Source: Termitomyces sp. T153 (taxonomy: Eukaryota; Basidiomycota; Agaricomycetes; Agaricales; Lyophyllaceae). Taken from it: 64,000 bases of DNA. The notes under the pieces were generated by a model, which worked only from the letters and a program-made list of their open reading frames with translations, searched no databases and was not told where the DNA came from. The position numbers were made by a program, and so were the translations under genes. Shown here piece after piece: positions 20,955 to 31,529 of the stretch; position 1 is the first letter of the stretch, and the number at the start of each line of letters is the position of its first letter. The stretch covers positions 558,001-622,000 of the forward strand of contig JACKQL020000014.1 of assembly GCA_018296165.2 (NCBI GenBank). The letters run 5' to 3'.

Positions 20955-23925
20955 TGGGGTAAAGTGTTATCTTCGCGGATAGCAAATATATAACGAGGCC
21001 ACCGTATGGGTCGCTTGCAAGACTCATATGATGCGTTTGCTCGCACTCGCCTCTTTCCTTGCTGTGTGTTTAGCGGCACCTTCTCCTCGGGCTAGTCATC
21101 ATGTAGTGCACGAAACAAGGGCCGCAGATCCTATTGATTGGCAAATAGCCCGCCGACTAGAACACGATAAGGTCTTACCCATGCGATTTGGACTTAGGCA
21201 GGAAAACCTTCATCGTATTGAGGAGATGCTCCTCGCAGTGTCTCACCCTCAATCGCCTACATATGGCCAACATTGGACTCCTTCTACAGTCGTCGAGACC
21301 TTTGCACCTAGTGACGACACCATTGCTGCTGTTGCAAATTGGCTGACAGATGCAGGAATTACACGAGAACGCCTGCGTCTTTCTGTAAGCAAGGGCTGGA
21401 TTGATCTTAATGCGACGGTTGGAGAAATGGAAGATTTACTCAAAACAGAGTATCACGTTTACAGCCATGAGGAAACGGGCGATGAGCAAATCGGTAGGCT
21501 TTTTTTGTCAATTTCATATGAATGTTGGTACGACGATTCGAAGGTTGTGTCTCTTATTCTGTTCCTGCTCATGTCCAGCCACACGTCGATTTAATCAAAC
21601 CAACTGTTCACTTCCGCCATCGTCCAGTATCGAATCGTTTCAACAAACGAAGCATGAATCTCGGTGCACCTTCTCGGACTCGAGGCCCAAAACTGTCAAA
21701 CAAAAAAATCGAGGAACAACCATCTCTTGCTAATTGCGACAAAATGATAACTCTGGACTGTCTTCGTGCACTGTATTCCGTTGACTACACCCCCGTTGCA
21801 ACAGATAAGAACAGCTACGGTATAGGTGAGTCAATGTTCATCTCTTGCCCTTCCTGCTACTCACATCTCCCCAGTCGAGTTTACGCCACAAGCCTTCTTA
21901 CAAGAAGATCTCAATTTATTCTTCCGGTATCTGCCTTCATTATCAAGACCTGACCATAATGCTTATTTTCTGCGTCTTTCAGCAACTTTTCACCTAGTCT
22001 TGTTGGTGTAACGCCGAAGACTGTTCTGATAGACGGAGGCATGTAAAAAGTTCATTTTTTTCGGCGGCCATTCATCAACTACCGCAGCGATTGTACAAAC
22101 ATTCAATCAAAGCTTCAATTTCAACGGAGAAAGTGATCTTGATCTCGAATATGCCATGGGTCTCACTAACCCGCAACCCATCACTCTGCTTCAAACCGGC
22201 GACATCGTCGAAGGTACGGCTTTGAGTAATCACGATGCGACAAGATTCAAGCTATATTAGGAGCCGGATTTGACAATTGGCTTGATGCTGTCGACGGGAG
22301 CTTCTGCACCTTCGAGGGTGGTGATGATCCTGCACAAGTAGGCATCCAAAGGCAACTGCAACAATGTTTCTGACAGCAAACAGGACGGCATCTACCCGGA
22401 TCCTCGGCCTGGTGGCTTCAAAGGTCATTTGAACTCTCATAGAACCTGGGAAGATTTTGAGTTCTCACTTCAGGAGCCGAGTCCTGTGGTATTATCGCTC
22501 CACCCAATGTAGTTTCTGTTTCCTATGGGCAGGATGAGGCTTCTATCACAGCAGCATCTGCGATGAGGCAATGCCAGGAGTACGCCAAAGTAAGTCTGAA
22601 GCTGAATTCACCGTTGATATCAGGTGTTACTAAGATCAACACTCACTTGCGCAGCTCGGCTTGATGGGGACTTCGGTTTTCTACAGCTCTGGAGATGATG
22701 GTGTCGCGGGGAATGGAGGAGTTTGCTTGAACTCCCAACGTGAGATTTCTTTCTCAATTTGATTTAAGCCATGTCTCATAGCAACGTAGTCAAACCTGTC
22801 AGAAATGGTCACGTCTTCAGTCCTTCTTTTCCTGTGCATATTATTCTTGTTCTACACACTGAGTACTTACCGTAGTGTTTCAGGTCACTTGTCCGTTCGT
22901 CACTGCAGTCGGAGCAACACAGGTCAATCCGGGCTCCACTGTCAATGATCCTGAAGGCGCCTGTGAACAAGTGATATTCTCTGGAGGTGGTTTCTCAAAC
23001 ATATTCCCGTGCGTTCGTAATTCCTTTCCACTACCTATTCTGATCCCATTCCTAGAATGCCCTCATACCAAGCTGGAGCTGTGACAAATTTTCTGACCGC
23101 CCACCCCCCTCCTTTCAGCAAGGGTATATTCAACGACAGTGGAACAGTAAGTATTTTCTAGGATCGTATCCCCGTATATATAATATTGCGGGTATGTATC
23201 AGGTCCGAGCGTACCCTGATTTATCCGCTAATGGGTGAGTCCTTGCCATCATATCGAAAGCTACGGTCTCACGATTTCAGAGCAAACTACGTCATCGGTG
23301 AGCACGAATTGCCCAAAATCAAAATTCGTTTGTTACCTTTGACTTTTCAGGAATTGACGGAGAGTTTGAACTCGTCTTCGGGACGTCTTGTTCATCGCCT
23401 GTGGTCGGTTCATTGATCACCCTCGTAAATGATGCAAGAATTGCCATGGGAAAGGGACCAGTCGGTTTTATTAACCCGGCCGTAAGTTACTAGATCCTTG
23501 CACTGGTTCTAGATCTCATATGAAATTGACGTCACGGTTCTATTAGATTTACTCCGAGCAGTTCCAGGATGCTTTCAATGATATAACCATGGGTGGAAAC
23601 CAAGGTTGCGGTAAGTTTCTTTGGACGACAGTGACGGTTGCGAAGTTGACTCGTTCTTTGCGAAGGAACGCCTGGCTTTAATTCGTGAGTGCATTGCCTG
23701 CTCACAGAATTTCACTGCTGATATCCACGAAGAACTGTTGGCTGGGATCCTGTTACTGGCATGTGTCCTGCAACCCGTCTGAGAACTTTCCAATGCTAAC
23801 CATCTCCCTAGGTCTCGGAACACCAAACCTCGAGAAATTGATGTCACTCTTCCTCTCGCTACCTTGAACCGGGGTTTATATTGCTGTAAATTAGTGTAAG
23901 TAACAAATATCATGAAATCCAAATG
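20955..23925. repeat. Inverted repeat, left arm (sedolisin locus copy 1)
   Basis: About 2.95 kb matches the reverse complement of about 42118-45085, covering the whole sedolisin gene, about 70 bp upstream (CGAGGCCAC, TGGGTCGCTTGCAAGACTC) and about 55 bp downstream. Introns are also alike, so this is a DNA-level duplication in opposite orientation. The limits are by eye. Confidence 0.85.
21028..23867 (+). CDS. Sedolisin (S53) peptidase, copy 1, with a 1-bp frameshift
   Basis: A secreted acid serine peptidase of the tripeptidyl-peptidase/sedolisin family. I model 19 exons: 21028-21493, 21544-21825, 21875-21926, 21983-22038, 22088-22213, 22261-22337, 22384-22423, 22474-22589, 22655-22739, 22790-22833, 22884-23008, 23056-23147, 23203-23234, 23281-23297, 23351-23481, 23547-23610, 23666-23684, 23733-23758 and 23812-23867. 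It has a signal peptide, a propeptide, catalytic Glu/Asp (GESDLDLEYAMGL, about E300 and D304), oxyanion Asp (SSGDDGV, about D419) and Ser (FGTSCSSPVV, about S549), and a C-terminal Ca site region. Two introns use GC donors (22039 and 23759). Exon 12 is 92 nt here but 91 nt in copy 2: one extra base in the C-run near 23100 breaks the frame before the catalytic Ser. The insertion is either real, making this a pseudogene, or a homopolymer sequence error. Confidence 0.85.
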
Positions 23926-24765
23926 TTTTGCCCTATGCAAGGAGATTGCATCTGTATTCAGATATACTAGAAGGAGGCCATTTTTTGAGGCTGAGGGTAG
24001 GCTGCTCCCCTACGACGCTGAGAACATTTCATCTCCTGCACCTGCAGAAAGAAAAGTGCTTCTCGCTCCTCAACGCTGTACCACGGAGGAAGGGACATTG
24101 GTCGAAGGCATGTTCGGCAATCGCTCTGACATGATTGTCTGGGGGATACTGGTAACTTCTGGCGTCGATGTAAGAATTTCTAGCCGTATGACCGACCTAT
24201 GCACTTGGGCGCGCGGTGATGCACTGATGCCTTGGTGTGCCCTGGCATGGCGTAGCCCTTGCTAGGTGAAAAAGGAGTTTCAAGAAATACTGAGATAATT
24301 TGTCGACGATGGATCTTCGGCTGTGCATGAGAGTTTATCCATGCATCGTTATAGCGAAATGTCACGAATTCTCGGGCTGTTTCTCGATCCTGAGGCGTAC
24401 TTGTTTCAGAGATTTAGAGATCGCGGCGTCATCAAAGAGACCAAGGTCACAGATATAAGCGCATCGTTCATTGTATTCACGGAAAATGAAGTAAGAAACT
24501 TAACACATCAATGCATCAACATTCAACCGGCACTCGCCGAGCATTTGTCCCCTCTTATGTACAATGGAATTCTTTTTTCTGGAACTATGTATACAACAGA
24601 AATCATGGCATGTTGAAAGGGTGAAGCCTCATCAAAGGGCCGACCTGGTTAGGGTGAACATTCACTTGGGCTGATTCTCTTCGTACTGATTTTCGTTTGT
24701 TGCTACTATGTTGATCTTTCTCGACCGATCGTTTTTCGTCAGGCGGTGATAACTCAGGCTCACGA
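23926..24765. other. Intergenic between sedolisin copy 1 and the coiled-coil gene
   Basis: I see no credible gene. A stretch near 24050-24115 ('caacgctgtaccacggagg') recurs at 27413-27470, downstream of the kinase gene, showing that pieces of this spacer took part in the local duplications. Confidence 0.5.
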
Positions 24766-25526
24766 TTATTCGATGCTGCTGGATCTCAAGCAATCAAAAC
24801 GAAGAAATACTCGGGTTTGGGCATTAAACGTACAAGCTGGAGAGATAAGTTCTTCAAACGTCCTGCCTATAGTATTCAAACTCTTGCTAATGTTAATAAT
24901 CTCTTCGGACAATGATAAAAAATCAAGTTGACGTTGAAATGTTGGTTCCCTGCCGCAAACAGCCGTCAGCTCTTCCAGCGTTTTCAGGGTGTGAGCTCGT
25001 TTTTGTGCAATCGCAGAGACGAGCTACATGAAGGTCAGTACAGTAATCAATATCTACCTTCCTATTGTATGATTGTATCTCACCGATACAGCGACGCGTA
25101 ATTCTTCGCTTTCTACCTTCTTCTCCTGGGCATCATTGTGCAATGCTTCGGCTTTGCTTGATCTGGAATCGGCATCAATACCCTTGAGTCTTTGATTTTG
25201 TATGTTATGCAATTCCTGTCCGAGGCTACGCGTGATAACTCAGGATATCGACGCAAAAATTTGATTTTCCTCACTCACATTCCAGATTGATTAGCGTGGA
25301 GATAGAACTCGGCGCCAGTGAGCACGGATGCATTGGCTGCTAGTAGTGTATTCACCTCTGCTAGAGTATTTCTTGCAGAACTAATGTAGTCGTCGATTTC
25401 CTTTTGCAAGTCGGGGCTCGGCGGATGATTCGCAGCAGGACTAGATTCAAGATCCTTTCTGATGCTCAGAGATGAGGCGAAAATTGACAGAAGGTTTTGG
25501 AAGATAGAGAGTCCTTCACACAACAT
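24766..25526 (-). CDS. Unknown coiled-coil protein, 215 residues, three exons
   Basis: Model: exon 1 25526-25279, exon 2 25225-25084, exon 3 25023-24766. All junctions have GT-AG ends, the phases fit, and the model ends at a TAA. The protein is Ser/Leu/Glu-rich and mostly helical: SPDLQKEIDDYISSARNTLA, then DSRSSKAEALHNDAQEKKVE and LSEEIINISKSLNTIGRTFE. There is no signal peptide or membrane segment, and I do not recognise a family. Its upstream region (25465-25560) is duplicated at 27460-27560. That the three short exons all stay open is the main support; transcript data would settle it. Confidence 0.55.
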
Positions 25527-25874
25527 GTTTGGGTGGGAGGATAATGAGTTACGATTTGTTTCCGAGTCCTCTAAATGTTCTCATATACTTGGTCTCTTAT
25601 TTTGGGGAACAAATACACGACCAAATTAGCACAGGTGACAACAGCTCAAAGTTCTGAACAACACAGCCGCCAGTTGGCTCAATCGGCTCATTTTAGAAGT
25701 CAAACAAGGACAAGTTCAAAGTCGTCATGGTAATCTCCACGACTACAATTACATAGACAATTCTATTGTTCCTTTATTGTTCCTTTTTCAATCATGCTGG
25801 ACCTACTCGTTCTTGTTCTTGTAACTTATAACTAGCGATGACGAAAACGATTGAATTCTCCCTAGATTACTACA

Positions 25875-27371
25875 ATGGATACGACCACCCATGCGAGTCA
25901 CTGGCATTCACTGGCAACTGCGAATGTTGGTGGACTTACCCCAGCCGAATACCTTTGGAGGGACCACTACGACTTCCTGAAAGAGCGTGGCTACACTCTC
26001 AGACCACGTTATCACCCCGAATGGATTCCATCTTGGCTGGGAACTGATAAATGCTTCACTAAGTGCGAGGATGGTCGTATGAATGTAAGAACCTATACAC
26101 AGCTGGTATTTCTAAAGACTAAAACATACTCATTCTGATTTCTTATATATAGTACCCAGGTCATATCCTAGATGCATCTCGTGCTGACGAAAGTGTCGTG
26201 GCTCTGAAATGGATTGACATCTCCCTCGGAACTGACGAGATAACCATCGGAAAGTACTTTTCTTCCGATCCCTTGTCTACAGATCCTAGGAACCACTGTG
26301 TACCTATACTGGATGTGATAGAGCCAAAGGAAGGCTCGAATATTGCCTTCATTGTAATGCCCCTCTTGATCAATACTCGGTCTTACGTGCCATTTACAAC
26401 CATCGGTGAAGTGGTCGAATTTTTTCGCCAGATATTCGAGGTAAGTGACTCTTGATTTACTCAACGTCAGTAACGATGTGGCTTATTTGAATACCGTACT
26501 GAATGAAGGGCCTCCATTTTATGCACGAGCATAACACTATTCATGGGTAATTCGCAATCTGTATTTGAGGGCAATCTCCTCAATATTCTTCATTTCACCA
26601 GAGATTCCAAATGTGACAACATCATGGGCGATGGGCTGATGCTGTTTGACTCTCCGCCCCATCCCTCGGAGCGCATCATGAAAAGGGACTTTTCCGATCG
26701 GGCACCTCGCCCCACTACACGAACGTTACGACCCATCAAGTATTATTTTATTGATTTTGGACTTTCCCATAATTATCAGGGAGAAGACCCTCCCTATCTT
26801 AGACCCGCGCCATGGGGAGGTGACTGGACCGTACCTGAGCATCAAGGACCTAATTTCGCGCCTTGTGATCCTTTCCCCGTAGATGTATACTGCCTCGGAA
26901 GCGTTATAAATTATTCCTACCTTGATGTACGTGAATTCATTATAACTTATTCTTCTAAATTTTGGGGTGTTGATCAAGGCGCTATAGGGCCTCAAAAATA
27001 TTATCGTGCCTCACAAAGGGTTCGAGTTCATGCGCGAACTTGTGACGGATATGGTAAACATCGATCCTAAGAAGAGACCAACCATGAGCGAAGTGGTCTC
27101 TCGCTTCGATGACATCATCAAAAATCTTAGTTGGCTAAAACTACGCTCTCCGGTCATCCGGGTCGATGCACGATGGACTCGTCAAAACTCGATAGACCAC
27201 TGGAAAGTGCAGATCTACAACATGTTTTGCGGCATACCTGCGATCCCTCGGTTCCAAGAACAGGTCTCTGGTAAGGGGCTCAAAGTGTCGGGGTGGCGCA
27301 AATTGTTTGCATGTTGGACTAAACAAGTATTGAGAATGTTTCAATGGAAACCATCGACTCTGAGGGTATAA
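25875..27371 (+). CDS. Protein-kinase-like protein (fungal expanded family), intact copy
   Basis: Model: exons 25875-26084, 26153-26440, 26509-26546, 26602-26926 and 26988-27371; 414 residues, all phases consistent. The N-terminus carries the EYLWRDHYDFLKERGYTLRP motif typical of an expanded agaricomycete kinase-like family. Kinase landmarks are present: beta-3 Lys in VVALKWI (about K89), catalytic loop HGDSKCDN (about 178-185; Gly replaces Arg of HRD but the Asp is kept), and IDFGLS (about 230). A helical C-lobe (RPTMSEVVSRFDDIIK) and a basic tail follow. A glycine-rich loop is not obvious, so activity is uncertain. The substrate is unknown. A broken tandem copy follows at 27837-37800. Confidence 0.8.
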
Positions 27372-27836
27372 AAGCTAGTAGTATAACTTTGAACTTCACT
27401 GACAAGAAAAGTGCCTCTTGCCGCTCAACGCTGGACCACGGAGGAAGGGATATTGGTCGTGATACTTAGACATGAGGCGAAAATTGACAGGAGGTTTTGA
27501 AAGATAGAGACTCCTTCAAATGACATATTTGAAGGAAAAATAACTTTACGATTTGTCTCCGTTTTCTCTGTGTTCTAATATACCTCGCTTCATGTTTTGC
27601 TGGCTGAACTGGTGCACAACCAGTAGTCCAGGTGACATGCAGCGCAACAATGGGAGTCCTGAATCATGACAAGTGACTTTCATTTTGGGAAGTCAAGAAG
27701 AACAAGAACAAGAACAAGATTATTAATTGTCATGGTAAGCTTTATAATTCTATTGTTTCCTTAGCAATCACATTAGGACCCACACGTTCGGGTTCTTGTA
27801 TAACTATAGCAATGATAGGAACGAATCCAAGTCATT
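27372..27836. repeat. Duplicated spacer at a tandem-duplication junction
   Basis: 27413-27470 resembles 24050-24115. 27475-27840 resembles 25455-25880 ('gaggcgaaaattgacag', 'tttacgatttg', 'ttcttgta...taact'). So the unit containing the kinase promoter was copied head-to-tail, with an internal deletion in the spacer. Confidence 0.7.
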
Positions 27837-28006
27837 ATGATGGATTATTCGGAAAACGCATCTCTAGAGAGTGGAATTCTTGGTGGACTTACCCCTCTCT
27901 AAAAACGTGGCTACACACTCAGGCCACGTTATCGTCCCGAATGGATACCATCTTGGTTAGGAACTGATAAACGCTTCCCAGAATGCGAGGATGGTCGCAT
28001 GAACGT

Positions 28007-28894
28007 TGTGGTAGGGCCGAAGGATGTGAAGACGGAAATGGAACGAATCTGGTATACACGAGTACTAGGAACATATTGTTAGTGGAAGGACGGAAATGGC
28101 GAGTACGGACGAAATTGAAGGATGAGGGAGACGGACGGCTGTAGCGAACGGACTATGGATTGAGAAGAGTCGACTCAAAATTGGCGTTGAAACAGGACAG
28201 AAGTCGAAGGAAAGATAGAAGGAAGTAACAACCAGATGACGTCGGGAGGGGCAACAAATCGATTGAATGACAAAAGCAAGCTGGAATAAGGTTTGGGATT
28301 ACGAGACCGACTGTTGGTCTACCTTAAAATCAGGGAGGGATCGCCGATCGCCACATTAAATAACTTCAGATATAAAAAGGACTACGATACGAAGAATAAA
28401 GTAGCTTTTTCCCCCTGTAAAATCGACTCGTTTCTGGTAGACTTTGGAAGATTCTTGACGCTATTCGCTGCTTGTGTTGACGATAATTCTCGTGGCTTGG
28501 TGTTCTGGTTGTTCCGTCTCTCGCTGCTTAGATCGTTGACGGGTCTTCGTGCTCTTGATAAACGAATAAGATAACTTTCATCTCGTGGCTTGGTGTTCTG
28601 GTCGTTCCGTCTCTCGCTGCTTAGATTGTTGACGGGTCTTCGTGCTCTTGATAAACGAATAAGATAGCTTTCAACAGACGCCCCTTTTTGATCCCATCAG
28701 TCGTTGAAAATCCTCGAGCTTCTGTGCATCCTCTAGTGAACTCTCTGACGGTTCTCATTACAAAGACAACTAGTTCCACTGGTGGCGAATACAATTGGCC
28801 AATTTACCTCTATCACTGTGTCACTCTTGCATACTAAAGGAGGCTCTTCGACCGCTCGCTATCTCTTTCTGAGGAGGCGTAAACTCCCTCGACA
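28007..28894 (+). repeat. 5' LTR of the young gypsy element
   Basis: 888 bp, starting TGTGGTAGGGCCGAAGG and ending CTCCCTCGACA. It contains a 93-bp direct tandem duplication at 28489-28581 and 28582-28674 ('ctcgtggcttggtgttctgg' to 'gataaacgaataagata'), present identically in the 3' LTR. Confidence 0.95.
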
Positions 28895-28897
28895 GAC

Positions 28898-28910
28898 TGG
28901 TGACCGAGAC
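28898..28910 (+). promoter_or_regulatory. Candidate primer-binding site
   Basis: TGGTGACCGAGAC begins 3 bp after the 5' LTR. TGG at the start is as expected for pairing with a tRNA 3' CCA. The tRNA could not be identified. Confidence 0.5.
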
Positions 28911-28998
28911 AGGGGAGCGGTATCCCGTATTGTCTCCTTTTGTTGTCAACGACTGGCAAGTAACTCTCTGAACACAATACGCTTACAACCCAAACAGA

Positions 28999-31527
28999 AT
29001 GATGGACGGAAAAGAAGGATTAGGATCGATGGAAGGAGAGGGATTGGGAATAGGATCGGGGCTGCCGTCGTCGTCGAGTCTGTCGTCAGTGGCGGGGAGT
29101 GTGAATATGGTGGTACCGATGCCGATTCCCTACGACAAGCACGCACCGTATTTTGACGGAGAAAGGGTTCAGGACTTCCTAGACTCGCTCGAGCAACATG
29201 CAGATAGGGCAAAAGTAATACATGCTCACCTTCCCAGTTACGTGCCACGATATTGCTCGAAGAAAGTACGACATGTTATCGAAAACGCTCCGGAATTGGT
29301 TGGGAGTGATTGGGTGGCGGTGAGGACGATGCTTATAGACCTGTATGGGTCGAACGACCTTCCACCGAAAACGAGCGCGGACAAATTGAGGGCTTGGACG
29401 AAAAAACATGGGACGTTGGGAAAAACAACCTCTATTCAAGACGTGGACGAATACTATCGAACGTTTAAACGACTCTCCAACCCCCTGATTCGACAACCTA
29501 AGCAGATTCTCGAAAGCGACTTGAACTTGTGTTTTTATCGAGGAATCCCAGAAGCATTGAGAAGACGAGTAAGGAAGAAGATGCCGACAGTCAATCAAAA
29601 GACAACGAACCCACCGAAGGTAGAGGAACAGTTGAAATGGTTGAGGGCGGAATTTGACGAAACGGATATCGATGTTGAGTTGTCAGAAGTGGACTTGGAC
29701 GATGAGGCGGAATCTAGCGGAATGGATGAAGAGGAAGGAGAACGGGGAAAAATGTCGACAAAGAAGGATAAGAGAAAGGAGAAAAAGAAGTCCGTCGCTT
29801 TTACTGAAGAACCATCTGTGAAAATAGTGTCGTCAACAAAAGGGTCAGAAGGGAAGATTGAAGAATTGACGAGAGGAATGGAGCAATTGAGAATTGCGGT
29901 AGCGGAAGTGTCAAGGAACCGTGGATCGGCAAGGGATGGATGGGGAACAAATGCGACAAAACATCGGTGTGGAATGGGAGGATGTCAATGTCCGGACGAA
30001 CATCCGATCGGGTACAACCATTGCCCAGAGACGCATAGACTCCTCAATGAAAATATAATCAAGTACGATTTGAAGGGAAGGATAGTGATGATGGACGGGG
30101 GGGAGTTGCCGGTGCCGACGAATGAAGCAGGAGGGGTGGCGATGAAGATCAGAAACATGAGGAGAGCTAAGTTGGAAAATAACGGGAAGACTATGGAGAG
30201 GAGGGATACGCCGCCACATATGGCAAAGGCAAGTTTGGCAGGGTTGCAACTTGATGGAAAAGATGTGTTGACGGATGGGTCGTTGGGAATATCGACAGTA
30301 GAAAAAACCCCGGCTTGGAGGGCATTTGTGCAGCCGGCTTCACGCACTCAGAAGGAGGACACGCGTTTCGATCCGAAAAAGCGTCCGCTGACAATAAGAA
30401 TTCCTGCTACAAGCAATGAACAGACGCGGAAGGAGGGAGAGGTGGAGAAGGACGTGTCTGTGGTTGATGAGAGAAGGACGACGACAGCTCCAAGGCCTCA
30501 CGAAGCAAGGATGCCCCAGCATCCAATGCCTCCGACCCAAAATACGCGAGAAGGAGTAAAAAGGAAGATAAAAGAAAGGAGTGAGGGAGAAAGTAATAAG
30601 GGTGGAAGGACCCAGCCGATATACCATTTTACGTCTACCGTTCAGGAAAGAATGGACTTGGACGCTCTCGAAATGCGGCTACTGGACCAAACGATGATCA
30701 CGATGACAGTGGGACAATTCTTGGGGTGTTCGCCGGAATTTCAAAAGCGGATGGCAAACATAACAAAGATCCATCGTGAATATACGGATAAGCCTGTGAT
30801 GTTGAGTAAAGCAGGGAATGTGGAAAATGGAGAGGGAACATGCGAGTGTGTGAATGATGAAGATGAAGAAGAGGAAGGAAGATACATTGAGTCAAAAGTG
30901 GAAATGGAGTACAACCCGGACGCAATTACGGAAGAGGCGATCGAAGTACATTATGCGTCGGCGGTCAAAATGCATAAAAGCCCAATGCCACTTTTTGCAA
31001 TGGTAACGGGAAAGATAGAGGGAACCTTTGGAGGAGTGAAAACAACGTTTATGGTCGATACGGGCTCGGAACTGAACCTATGTCCAGGGTATCTCTACGA
31101 GAAAACACAGCTGTCATTGGACTTGGATGGAACGCGATGGTCGTTAAAAGGAATACATGGAGACCCAGTGAGGTTGAAGGGGTGTGCAAGGGATGTGCCG
31201 GTCAGGATTGGAGGACACGTGTTTGATCACCATTTCTTTGTAAATGGAGCGGTACGAGGGTCAGAAGGGGCAGGCGACGTAATCCTAGGGCAACCATGGC
31301 TGCAGTGGTATACTGCATGCATCCAGTACGATCGTCCAGGTGGAATGGTGATGAGGGTCTGGCAAGAGGGGTACAAAGGAGACTGAGCTACCATATCAAT
31401 TCCTTTGACGATGCCAAATGCAGAAAGAAACAAGGCGACATTGGAAGTGGAGTCTGGACCATCTCGCATAAAATGTCGACATGAACCAGTGGAAGAGAGT
31501 GAACACAATGAGGAGACGGAAAACTGA
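28999..31527 (+). CDS. gag-pro: Gag-protease polyprotein of the young gypsy element (one internal TGA)
   Basis: The ATG at 28999 is open for 795 codons to a TGA at 31384-31386. The same frame then continues sensibly (ATISIPLTMPNAERNKATLE) to a second TGA at 31525-31527. The first TGA reads ...KGD-stop-ATIS..., and one C-to-T change from CGA would explain it. Gag: PYFDGERVQDFLDSLEQHA and the capsid-like region to about residue 200, a Lys/Glu-rich stretch, and an unusual Cys/His cluster (RCGMGGCQCPDEH...C...H, about 318-340) instead of a standard CCHC knuckle. Protease at about 690: FMVDTGSELNL, active-site D-T-G intact. The TGA falls after the protease core, so a shortened product could still be active. 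Confidence 0.9.
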
Positions 31528-31529
31528 AG

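Noticed and set aside
28293..28574. Identical 93-codon frames at 28293-28574 and 35927-36208
   Set aside because: They are the same LTR segment twice. There is no codon or family support for a protein.
29179..30627. Long minus-strand frames antisense to gag-pol
   Set aside because: They have no starts with context and no family features. Purine-rich coding strands leave open antisense frames.
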